Assembly (NCBI GenBank): GCA_029865515.1
Contig: JAOUGQ010000127.1
Coordinates: forward strand, 1-7,973
Direction: 5' to 3'
From: Nitrospirota bacterium
GTDB taxonomy: Bacteria; Nitrospirota; Nitrospiria; Nitrospirales; UBA8639
Length of the DNA stretch: 7,973 bases
In this document: positions 1 to 6,363 of the stretch, piece by piece
Layout of the letters: the number at the start of each line of letters is the position of its first letter
Position numbering within the stretch: the first letter of the stretch is position 1
Position numbers and translations under genes: made by a program
The notes under the pieces: model-generated
The model's input: only the letters and a program-made list of their open reading frames with translations
Told to the model about the DNA's origin: nothing
Database searches by the model: none

Positions 1-130
1 CCACAGAGGGGCTGGAAAGAAATTCCTCTCCCGTTGTTGTGTTCCTAGGGAAAACGCTCCACACGGCCACCAGGAGGATCATCCCATACCATCCTGTAGA
101 ATGGTTATATTCGTGACGTTGAAGACGCAT
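1..130 (-). CDS. N-terminal part of an unrecognised protein with a hydrophobic segment, cut by the window edge
   Basis: I do not recognise this gene. An ATG at 130-128 on the minus strand opens 43 codons that stay open to the window edge. The predicted peptide starts MRLQRHEYNHSTGW and continues with a hydrophobic stretch at about residues 15-28 (YGMILLVAVWSVF), which could be a signal peptide or a membrane anchor. A second possible start is Met17, just before that stretch, preceded by a purine-rich GGATGG sequence. The first ATG has only a weak purine-rich upstream stretch (AGAAAAGAA), so the start is uncertain. It lies 19 bp downstream of the yjbQ-like stop codon on the same strand, consistent with a third gene in that operon. 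Against it, an opposite-strand frame is open over 3-116, although that one uses AGA, CTA and a tandem AGG AGG, which are uncommon in the clear genes here. Existence is plausible; function unknown. Confidence 0.42.
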   Translation of the reverse strand, partial: MRLQRHEYNHSTGWYGMILLVAVWSVFPRNTTTGEEFLSSPSV

Positions 131-149
131 GCAAATTCTTTTCTGCGGA

Positions 150-572
150 CTATTCCCCCATGAGTTGAACGACCAATTCCCGGGTTCTGGGCCGGGTGTC
201 AAAATCGATCAGGACGAGTTGCTGCCAGGTGCCAAGGGTCATGGCCCCTTTCTCGAAGGGAATGGTGAGGGAAGGTCCTTGCAATTGACCTCGAAGGTGA
301 GCGTGGCCATTGTCTTCGCCGGGATTCCGCGTATTATGTTCCCATTGGGGATTGGCGGGAATCGCTTGATTCCAAAATGTCCGTGTATCTGAACGGATGC
401 CGGGTTCATCTTCAATGATCATGACCGACGCGGTGGTATGTTTGACAAACAGCGTCAGGATTCCTCCCTGCAATCCGGAATCGGAAAGCGTTTGTTGCAC
501 GCGTTGCGTCAGATTTTCAATATGCGAATCTCCGTTCATGGAGATTTGAATGTAGTGGGTTATGACAGACAT
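150..572 (-). CDS. yjbQ: YjbQ/UPF0047 family protein (secondary thiamine-phosphate synthase family)
   Basis: A 140-residue cytoplasmic protein of the normal length for the single-domain YjbQ/UPF0047 family. Seen in the sequence: an HTTASV motif at residues 45-50, an acidic patch just after it (E54, D55, E56), His79, the histidine pair H90/H92, and the family's C-terminal signature GPSLTIPFEKG followed by LGTWQ (113-117) and a FDTRPRTR tail. The conserved histidines are thought to line a metal/ligand pocket. Members are often labelled 'secondary thiamine-phosphate synthase' because the E. coli homologue shows weak activity of that kind; the true physiological role is not settled, and no thiamine gene is nearby. 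The ATG at 572-570 is chosen because the family N-terminal strand begins right there; Met12 would remove it. No good ribosome binding site precedes it, but it starts 8 bp after the stop of the upstream HD gene, so translational coupling is likely. Confidence 0.93.
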   Translation of the reverse strand: MSVITHYIQISMNGDSHIENLTQRVQQTLSDSGLQGGILTLFVKHTTASVMIIEDEPGIRSDTRTFWNQAIPANPQWEHNTRNPGEDNGHAHLRGQLQGPSLTIPFEKGAMTLGTWQQLVLIDFDTRPRTRELVVQLMGE

Positions 573-580
573 ACAGGTGG

Positions 581-1498
581 TTACACAGGCACGGTTTGTA
601 AAAACCGGTGTTCAGCCGGTGACAATTTGCCCCCGCGGGCCTGGCGTAAAATCGTGGTAAAACACCCTTCCCTGGTGAGCCGGCATATGTGGTCAAAGAC
701 CTGTTGACTCACGATCTGCCGGGAAATGAGCTGCCGGAGAAAGGTAAAGGCGGCCTGAAAACTTTCCCCTGAGCGGGCATAGTAGTCCTTCCCTCGCCGT
801 TGATTACTATACGCCTCGAGGTTTTCGCAGGCGACTAAAATTTCTCCGAGTTGATGCATCCAGAAAGGCGCACCCTCGAGTTTTTCGGGATAATAATAGT
901 ACAGCATGATTTTTCCCATCCAGGACGCCCAGGGAATGTCTAACGTCTGTATTACTGATTTGATGGGACGGAGTTGCTTCCCGAGGCGTCGGGCAAATCC
1001 CAATCGCATTTCGATATGATCCTTGACCTGAGGGGTGAGAGGCAGCCCTCGCAATTGTAAGGCCTCTTGATAGTGCGTGATGAAAGCCTGCGTTTCCCGG
1101 CCATAGACGGTCTGCGGATGGAGAGCTCGCCATTCCCGTGGCCTGGTGGGAATACCTTGTTCTCTGGCCCATGACCAGATTTTGCCAAACAGCACCGGGT
1201 CAAGCCCGGCCCGGCCCATATCGTGAAGCAGGCACGCGGCCTCAAATTGACGCAGGCGGGGCACCCTATGCCCCAAGGCTACTGCTACTGCCACGCACAT
1301 TCGTGCCGTTCGAAGCGCGTGCGCTTTATCATACCCGCGAATGGTGCGATGCGGCTGAGTCGGATGAGGTCGGTCGTAAAATTTCAGGAGAGCGGCGACT
1401 TGGGTTCGGGTGAGGACCGTATGCGTGGTTTTCAAAATTGGTTGGAGAACAACAGCTAGTAATGATGGAAATCGTGTCACGAATGGCCGGATGGCCAT
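581..1498 (-). CDS. Stand-alone HD-domain protein, possibly a degenerate HD-GYP domain
   Basis: A 305-residue soluble-looking protein with no clear transmembrane helix and no recognisable receiver or sensor domain. The metal-binding HD motif is plain at LLHDMGRAGLDP (H92, D93), with an upstream histidine in DKAHALRTARM (H60) and an HPQTVYG segment (H127) where HD-GYP proteins carry HPxxG. Further on, YYYYPEKLEGAPFW (200-213) resembles the HHExxDGxGYP motif with the histidines replaced, and ILVACENLEAYSNQR resembles the VADxxDALTSDR motif with Asp replaced by Glu225. This alignment is by eye and needs about 45 extra residues between H127 and Y203. If correct, the protein would be a relative of cyclic-di-GMP phosphodiesterases with a damaged active site, possibly a binding or regulatory protein. 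Safe statement: HD-superfamily metal-dependent phosphohydrolase fold, substrate unknown. The ATG at 1498-1496 is the first possible start after an in-frame stop; no Shine-Dalgarno precedes it. It is first in the operon with yjbQ. Confidence 0.88.
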   Translation of the reverse strand: MAIRPFVTRFPSLLAVVLQPILKTTHTVLTRTQVAALLKFYDRPHPTQPHRTIRGYDKAHALRTARMCVAVAVALGHRVPRLRQFEAACLLHDMGRAGLDPVLFGKIWSWAREQGIPTRPREWRALHPQTVYGRETQAFITHYQEALQLRGLPLTPQVKDHIEMRLGFARRLGKQLRPIKSVIQTLDIPWASWMGKIMLYYYYPEKLEGAPFWMHQLGEILVACENLEAYSNQRRGKDYYARSGESFQAAFTFLRQLISRQIVSQQVFDHICRLTREGCFTTILRQARGGKLSPAEHRFLQTVPV

Positions 1499-1509
1499 GC
1501 CGGTATGGC

Positions 1510-1538
1510 AGAATATCGTAGCCCTGGAGAGGTGTCAA
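1510..1538 (-). promoter_or_regulatory. Predicted sigma-70-type promoter of the leftward operon
   Basis: Reading leftward, a perfect TTGACA -35 box lies at 1538-1533 and a TATTCT -10 box (4 of 6 matches to TATAAT) at 1515-1510, with an ideal 17-bp spacer. It faces the HD-domain gene. The -10 box ends only 11 bp before that gene's ATG, so transcription would start about 4-6 nucleotides before the ATG and give an almost leaderless message. This fits the absence of a ribosome binding site. Alternatively, translation could begin at a later codon in the same frame, such as GTG codon 7. The match is good, but promoters cannot be proven by eye. Confidence 0.5.
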
Positions 1539-1694
1539 GAAATCGTTGAGGAGACACCATCAGGGAGGTCAGATGGGAGTTATCATCATTCTTGGCTGTC
1601 CGCGTTTGAGGTAGATCCGCCACTTGGAACAAGTACTTTCTATGCCCGGTTTGCCCCGAGTGTATGAGGGAAAGCATGCGGAATTTGAGAAAGT

Positions 1695-1725
1695 TTCACA
1701 CATTTTTGAGGAATTTCGGTATGAT
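1695..1725 (+). promoter_or_regulatory. Weak candidate promoter for the AsmA-like gene
   Basis: A TTCACA hexamer (1695-1700, 5 of 6 matches to the -35 consensus) and a TATGAT hexamer (1720-1725, 5 of 6 matches to the -10 consensus) are separated by 19 bp, longer than the usual 17. Use of this promoter would give an untranslated leader of roughly 75-80 nucleotides. The boxes are decent but the spacing is poor, and in AT-rich intergenic DNA such pairs also arise by chance. Confidence 0.3.
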
Positions 1726-1794
1726 GCATAGCAGACGTTCATGGTTTTCCTCAATTCATAAACGGCATACCACGGTTGCCTTACCCGCCGATCC

Positions 1795-1800
1795 GGAGAG
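1795..1800 (+). promoter_or_regulatory. Ribosome binding site supporting the GTG start of the AsmA-like gene
   Basis: GGAGAG lies 9 bp before the GTG at 1810, a normal Shine-Dalgarno distance. It decides the start: no other usable start codon exists between the upstream in-frame TAA (1759-1761) and this GTG. A nearer ATG at 1802 is in another frame, only 1 bp from the GGAGAG, and meets a TAG after two codons; that TAG overlaps the G of the GTG start. Confidence 0.6.
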
Positions 1801-1809
1801 AATGCGGTA

Positions 1810-4800
1810 GTGCGATTTTCAGTCAAACAGATGCTCTGGTTGGGCGGACTGGCTGCCATAGCCTTGACGGGAACGTTAATTGTCCTCCCCTGGTTTTTAA
1901 ATCCGGATTACCTCAAGACGCTGGCCCTGCAACAAATTCAACAAACGTTTGGCTCTCATGTGAGTGTGGGGCAGACCTCCTTTGCGTTATTTCCCCATCC
2001 GCATTTTCTGGTCTCAGACATCGTGGTCAAGGAACAACCGGAATCTCATGCGGTGTTTCGGGCACAATCGATGAGTTTGGAGCTTGGGATCGGGCAGTTG
2101 TTGGTGAAGAAGATTGTAGTGCGGGAATTCCTGGTGGAAGGTCCGGAAATTGAGATTCGGCGCGATTCAGCAGGGGAATGGCGTTTCCTGACTCATGCCA
2201 GCGACGATTCTCCGATTGCCTCACTAGCGAAATTTCTCGTGATGGGGAAATTCATAGTCACAGGAGGCAAAATCATCATTATTGATGAGTCTCCTCGGGA
2301 AATCGTTCGAGGTTTTGTCATAGAAGATGTGGCCTGCTTATCTGAAACAACACATAAGGGTTTATCGGTTTCCTCCACCTTCGAGTTGTCCGGGACACTT
2401 CGGCAAACCCAGCGGTCCGCTCCCTTTCACATTCAAGGACAACTTGATGCCCTGCTCAGCAGTTCACCGGTGCCTTCCATTGGAAGTCGTCCAGTTGTAT
2501 TCGATCAGGTCACATTCTCTGGACAGGTGAGAGCCGACCACGTGGAAGTCAATCAACTTGGAGAATACCTGCCTAATGGAGAATCGCTATCGGAGTTTCC
2601 CGATACGATCAATGTACAGTCTCAGGTGAAATGGGTTCAGCATGCCACAACATCCCAACTGCATCTGACAAAAATCGACCTCTCCAGTTCATCTCTGACG
2701 CTTGGTGGGACGGCCAATATTGAAGTGTTGGAGGATGGACATCAGATGATGGGGCTCTCCATGCGCTCCTCAAATGTCGATCTCGAAATGATTCGACATT
2801 ATGTGCCCAAATCGTGGATTCCGGAAGGCATCGTGTCCCTCTGGGAGAAAGGCCAGTGGGGAGGAAAACTGGACATTGCCGAAGCCCGAGTCACCGGCTC
2901 TACGCGCGAAGATGTCGGAACCTCGGTTACCGGAACCTTTCATTTAACCGATGGCTATGTGACCATTCCCGATTGGCCAACGACCGAACACATTCGAGGA
3001 ACAGTGGTCGTGGAACCCGATCGGGTTAAATTGTCCGATGTACACGGCATGTATGATGGAATCCCTGTTGATGTGACGCAAGGAGTCTTCTTGTTGAAGG
3101 ATTCCGGACCCTGGGGAGATGTGGAAATTCAAGGACCGGTTCCCGCAGAAAAAGTGTTTCGGGTCATTGCCGAGTTGGGAGCGCCATCGGATTTTGGGAT
3201 TTTGAAATCCTGGAAGGTGGCACAGGGCAGTGGAGGGCTTCGTCTTCGATTTGCCGGTAATCTTTTAGATGCTTCCGGACTCAAATTCCAGTATGGAGAA
3301 TATCAGCCTCAAAATCTGGTCATTCACATTCCCGGTTTCCCTCATCCATTTTCCCACGGGCATGGCAAAATCACCTTTTCCCGTGAAAGTACCGTTTTAG
3401 AAGGGATACAAGGAGATGTGGGGGCCTATCCATTGCTGTTGAGCGGAACCATTACCCATGAGAAAGAATCCAGATTTGACCCACTGACTCTCAACGCCGG
3501 TTTTGAAGGCCAGGATCTGTTCCCCGCTTCGTCAAAAAGCAAGGGGACATCAGGCGTTCAAGCCACCGGGCCCCTGAAAGCCTCGGTCACGCTCATTGGT
3601 CCAACCGGTCACCCGAAAATCAAAGGTTGGGTCGACGGGAGAGGAGCCTTGATTGATGTGCCCTCGGTCTTACAGAAACAAGCCGGACAAGAAGGAACGT
3701 TAGAGTTTGAGGGACAATTTCATTCAGGTGGAATCATCCGGTTTGAACGGGTCGAACTGATAATGTTACCTCTTCGTCTTCGCGGTCAAGGGGCGATACG
3801 ATACCGTCCTGATGTCACATGGGAAGGCCGGCTTGACTCCGGTCCCATTTATTTAGGATTGCTGCCTGAAGGAATCCGGGTGTTGGGAAACATGATTCAG
3901 TCGGGAATCTTGGAAGTTCAATTGAAAGGAAGCGGCCAGGGATCGGATTGGACCCGATGGAATACGAAAGGATGGGTGGCGTTGACCGAAGGCGTCGTAG
4001 CGATTCGTGGTGTGCAGGATCCCATTTCCAATCTTTTTGTGCGACTCAAGGTGGATGGGGATCTGTTGGATCTGAAACGGATGGAATTTCGTCTCAAGGA
4101 CAGCGAGGCCGTGATCACCGGATTTATGAAAAACTGGAAGACTAGCCCGGTCGTCAGTGTCATGTTGGAATCACCTCAATTCGACATCGATTTGCTGATT
4201 CCCAAGGCGGAGCGATCGGCCATCCGGGATGGAATCGAGTGGCTGGCGGCTCATGGCACGCTGGAGGGTTCCGTTCTGATACAACGCCCGATCTATAAAA
4301 ATCTTTCCGGGAAAAAATTATCGGCCGTACTGAAAATTCATGACAATCTGGTGTCGGTGGATAAAATTCAAGCGATGGTCGAGGACAATGGCACCTTTCG
4401 GGGAAGATTTTTCATTCATCTCCCGCAAGGTAAACCGGCGGCCATGCGTGCTTCGTTTCAAGCCAACGACCTGCCATTCGAGAAGATCTTGAATGTCTTA
4501 GGCGATGAACATCGCTTGATCACGGGGAATATGAGTGTTCGAGGCATGATTCAAGGCCATGGGCGTGATAGGAGCGGGGTCATCCCGACACTCGATGGAA
4601 ACGTCGAATTTTCTCTTCGGGAGGGATATATCCGAAAGGGGACCATTCTTCCTCGAATCTTAGTACTCCTCAACCTCCCCAATGTTCTTCGTGGAAAAGT
4701 TGATTTTGAAGAAACGGGATTTCCCTTTAAAAAAGTGAGCAGCAAGGTCAAGATCGAAGAAGGGCAATTTTCCACAAAAAACTTTTTTTTAAACAGCTCG

Positions 4801-5172
4801 ATCATGAAGGTCTCCGCCGCGGGAATGTATGACTTGCAACATGACCGGCTTGAGGGGATTGCCGCCGTCAGCCCATTTGGCGCCTATTCAGATCTATTGA
4901 AAAATATTCCTCTCTTTGGACGAATTTTTTCAGGTGATCGGAAAGGTATCGCGACGGCGATGTTTTCGGTTGGGGGACCGTTAAGTGATCCGAAGGTCGA
5001 ATATATGCCTCTGGAATCTTTGAAAACAGGATTGACAGGTTTAGCGCAATTGGCTTTTGATATTTTGAAAAATACGATCACGTTGCCCTATGATTTATTG
5101 AAGGGGTCGACCGAGGATTCTGCTTCGGCTCCCTTAGAGTCAGAACCACCCGGAACGCCCAGTCGGCAATAA
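1810..5172 (+). CDS. Large AsmA-family (YhdP/TamB-like) envelope protein
   Basis: A 1120-residue protein, close in size to E. coli YhdP and much longer than AsmA itself. A single hydrophobic helix at about residues 9-30 (WLGGLAAIALTGTLIVLPWF), preceded by Arg and Lys, should anchor it in the inner membrane with the rest in the periplasm. Next comes an AsmA-like N-terminal region (FPHPHFLVSDIVVKE, about 61-75), then some 800 residues rich in short alternating beta strands with recurring Gly/Val-containing segments, as expected for the long groove-shaped beta fold of this family. The C-terminal AsmA-type region (about 930-1100) shows REGYIRKG, AAVSPFGAYSDLLKNIPLFGRIFSG, VGGPLSDPKVEYMP, then amphipathic helices ending in LPYDLLKG. 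Family members are known or proposed to carry phospholipids between the two membranes. The tail after 1100 is Ser/Pro/Glu-rich and probably disordered. The GTG start follows from the GGAGAG site and the upstream stop. mtnA follows after 135 bp, probably without functional linkage. Confidence 0.92.
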   Translation: MRFSVKQMLWLGGLAAIALTGTLIVLPWFLNPDYLKTLALQQIQQTFGSHVSVGQTSFALFPHPHFLVSDIVVKEQPESHAVFRAQSMSLELGIGQLLVKKIVVREFLVEGPEIEIRRDSAGEWRFLTHASDDSPIASLAKFLVMGKFIVTGGKIIIIDESPREIVRGFVIEDVACLSETTHKGLSVSSTFELSGTLRQTQRSAPFHIQGQLDALLSSSPVPSIGSRPVVFDQVTFSGQVRADHVEVNQLGEYLPNGESLSEFPDTINVQSQVKWVQHATTSQLHLTKIDLSSSSLTLGGTANIEVLEDGHQMMGLSMRSSNVDLEMIRHYVPKSWIPEGIVSLWEKGQWGGKLDIAEARVTGSTREDVGTSVTGTFHLTDGYVTIPDWPTTEHIRGTVVVEPDRVKLSDVHGMYDGIPVDVTQGVFLLKDSGPWGDVEIQGPVPAEKVFRVIAELGAPSDFGILKSWKVAQGSGGLRLRFAGNLLDASGLKFQYGEYQPQNLVIHIPGFPHPFSHGHGKITFSRESTVLEGIQGDVGAYPLLLSGTITHEKESRFDPLTLNAGFEGQDLFPASSKSKGTSGVQATGPLKASVTLIGPTGHPKIKGWVDGRGALIDVPSVLQKQAGQEGTLEFEGQFHSGGIIRFERVELIMLPLRLRGQGAIRYRPDVTWEGRLDSGPIYLGLLPEGIRVLGNMIQSGILEVQLKGSGQGSDWTRWNTKGWVALTEGVVAIRGVQDPISNLFVRLKVDGDLLDLKRMEFRLKDSEAVITGFMKNWKTSPVVSVMLESPQFDIDLLIPKAERSAIRDGIEWLAAHGTLEGSVLIQRPIYKNLSGKKLSAVLKIHDNLVSVDKIQAMVEDNGTFRGRFFIHLPQGKPAAMRASFQANDLPFEKILNVLGDEHRLITGNMSVRGMIQGHGRDRSGVIPTLDGNVEFSLREGYIRKGTILPRILVLLNLPNVLRGKVDFEETGFPFKKVSSKVKIEEGQFSTKNFFLNSSIMKVSAAGMYDLQHDRLEGIAAVSPFGAYSDLLKNIPLFGRIFSGDRKGIATAMFSVGGPLSDPKVEYMPLESLKTGLTGLAQLAFDILKNTITLPYDLLKGSTEDSASAPLESEPPGTPSRQ

Positions 5173-5220
5173 GCAGGTTTTCCTCGTCACACTCCCTGGC
5201 AGGGTGTGCGACCTATCTGC
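5173..5220 (+). other. Imperfect hairpin directly after the AsmA-like stop codon, in the mtnA leader
   Basis: The 135-bp gap before mtnA begins with a foldable element. TCG (5184-5186) and CACAC (5188-5192) can pair with GTGTG (5204-5208) and CGA (5209-5211), with single bulged T residues at 5187 and 5193 and two further C-G pairs inside. An outer GCAG (5173-5176) can pair with CTGC (5217-5220). No run of T follows on either strand, so it is not a standard intrinsic terminator. It may protect a processed mRNA end or be part of a leader. I do not see the conserved blocks of a SAM (S-box) riboswitch. The rest of the gap contains an 8-bp palindrome TGCATGCA (5233-5240) and no convincing promoter. 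Confidence 0.35.
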
Positions 5221-5295
5221 CTTCTCAACGTATGCATGCAAGCGAAGGACATATTCAGAAACTGGAAGAAGTTGATTCAACAAAAAATATTGTGA

Positions 5296-5300
5296 AAGGA
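5296..5300 (+). promoter_or_regulatory. Ribosome binding site of mtnA
   Basis: AAGGA ends 7 bp before the ATG at 5308, ideal spacing. It overlaps an ATG at 5300 in another frame that reaches TGA after three codons, that TGA overlapping the mtnA start codon as ATGA. The site supports the 5308 start. Confidence 0.7.
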
Positions 5301-5307
5301 TGGCCAG

Positions 5308-6336
5308 ATGATTCCAACGGTTGAATGGAAAAATGATCATGTTGTCATTTTGGATCAACGTGTGCTCCCGGGTGAAGTGCGGTTTCTTGATTGTGAGATT
5401 TACGAGGATGTCGCTGAAGCGATCCGGAATTTGAGCGTGCGAGGAGCTCCCGCCATTGGGGTCACGGCTTCCCTGGGCATTGCCTTGGGGGCCAAGCAAT
5501 ATCCCGGGGCTGACCTCAAGGGGTTTCTTTTGCATATGGAGCAGGTCTGTCATGCTTTCGCTTCCACGCGTCCAACAGCCGTGAATTTATTCTGGGCCGT
5601 TGATCGAATGAAACGGATACTTGCCAGTGCCTCCCCTTCGACGATTCAAGACATGCAAAAACGATTGCAGGAGGAAGCGCTGGCTGTTCTTGATGAAGAT
5701 ATTCGGGTGAACCGGGCACTTGGAAAATTCGGCTCAGCGATCATTCGTGATGGAGACCATATCCTCACGCATTGCAACGCCGGCGCTCTGGCGACAGCCG
5801 GATATGGGACGGCACTGGGAGTAGTCAGAGCGGCCTGGGAGCAAGGCAAACAGATTCGGGTTTATGCGGACGAAACACGCCCCGTCCTTCAAGGGGCCCG
5901 TCTTACCGCGTGGGAGCTTCAGCAGGATGGAATTCCCGTGACATTGATTACGGATAATGCCGCGGGGGCGCTCATGAAACAGCACAAGATCCAATGTTGC
6001 GTGGTGGGAGCTGACAGGATAGCCGCTAATGGCGATGTGGCCAATAAGATCGGAACCTATTCCGTTGCGGTCCTCGCCAAGGCCCATGGTATTCCCTTTT
6101 ATGTCGCGGCACCCTCATCCACGATTGATATGCAAACTCCGGCTGGGGAAGGCATTCCGATTGAAGAACGCAGCCCGTCTGAAGTGACCTGTTTATATGG
6201 TGATCGGAGGATAGCTCCCCAGGGTATCGATGTCTGGAATCCGGCGTTTGACGTCACTCCGGCGGCATTGATCGCGGGGATTATTACTGAACGAGGCATT
6301 TTCGCTCCACAGGACTTGAAAGAGCATTTTTCTTAG
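5308..6336 (+). CDS. mtnA: S-methyl-5-thioribose-1-phosphate isomerase MtnA
   Basis: A complete 342-residue cytoplasmic enzyme of normal length for the family. It converts 5-methylthioribose-1-phosphate to 5-methylthioribulose-1-phosphate, the ring-opening isomerisation in the methionine salvage pathway that recycles methylthioadenosine from polyamine or other S-adenosylmethionine-using reactions. Visible signatures: RGAPAIG (45-51), the RPTAVNLFWA segment (88-97), THCNAGALATAGYGTALG with the catalytic cysteine C156, YADETRPVLQGARLTAWEL (186-204), GADRIAANGDVANKIGTY with the catalytic aspartate D236, and APSSTID (268-274). C156 and D236 correspond to the Cys160/Asp240 pair of the B. subtilis enzyme. 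The family is related to eIF2B regulatory subunits, but these residues fit the isomerase rather than an eIF2B-like or ribose-1,5-bisphosphate isomerase. No other methionine salvage gene is visible in the window. It may share a transcript with the upstream AsmA-like gene or use an unseen promoter. Confidence 0.97.
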   Translation: MIPTVEWKNDHVVILDQRVLPGEVRFLDCEIYEDVAEAIRNLSVRGAPAIGVTASLGIALGAKQYPGADLKGFLLHMEQVCHAFASTRPTAVNLFWAVDRMKRILASASPSTIQDMQKRLQEEALAVLDEDIRVNRALGKFGSAIIRDGDHILTHCNAGALATAGYGTALGVVRAAWEQGKQIRVYADETRPVLQGARLTAWELQQDGIPVTLITDNAAGALMKQHKIQCCVVGADRIAANGDVANKIGTYSVAVLAKAHGIPFYVAAPSSTIDMQTPAGEGIPIEERSPSEVTCLYGDRRIAPQGIDVWNPAFDVTPAALIAGIITERGIFAPQDLKEHFS

Positions 6337-6338
6337 AC

Positions 6339-6363
6339 ATGAAGTGGGATGGTCATCCTTCAT
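6339..6363. other. Small inverted repeat between convergent mtnA and kinase genes
   Basis: ATGAAG (6339-6344) can pair with CTTCAT (6358-6363), with a short inner GAT/ATC stem and a three-base bulge. It fills the 23-bp gap between the two stop codons and overlaps the kinase stop codon. Neither strand has a T run after it, so it is at best a weak two-way terminator or an mRNA end structure; chance is possible. Confidence 0.25.

Larger units (their letters stand above)
1499..1809. other. 311-bp divergent intergenic region
   Basis: This non-coding region separates the leftward HD/yjbQ operon from the rightward AsmA-like gene. It holds the strong-looking leftward promoter at 1510-1538, a weaker rightward promoter candidate at 1695-1725, the AsmA ribosome binding site at 1795-1800, and a small inverted repeat ACTTG-GAA-CAAGT at 1622-1634 that could be a protein-binding site or chance. 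The short open frames across it have no protein-like character, and I see no RNA gene, repeat family or mobile element remnant. Confidence 0.6.

Noticed and set aside
3..116. Plus-strand open frame ending in TGA at 114-116, possibly the tail of a gene entering from the left
   Set aside because: Only 37 codons, uses codons uncommon in the clear genes here (AGA, CTA, AGG AGG), has no recognisable motif, and competes with the minus-strand frame that fits the operon better. It remains possible.
129..707. Plus-strand open frames of 87 and 89 codons across the yjbQ region
   Set aside because: They lie opposite a clear YjbQ-family gene and encode no recognisable protein; they are antisense shadows.
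1776..2153. 125-codon plus-strand frame overlapping the start of the AsmA-like gene
   Set aside because: The overlapping frame of the AsmA-like gene has a signal-anchor helix and family features, whereas this frame has no protein-like pattern.
5173..5220. Intrinsic terminator or SAM riboswitch before mtnA
   Set aside because: The hairpin has no following T tract, and the conserved core sequences of the S-box are not apparent; kept only as a structured leader candidate.
5140..5553. 137-codon minus-strand frame over the mtnA start and leader
   Set aside because: It is antisense to the clear mtnA N-terminus and has no recognisable domain or convincing start site.
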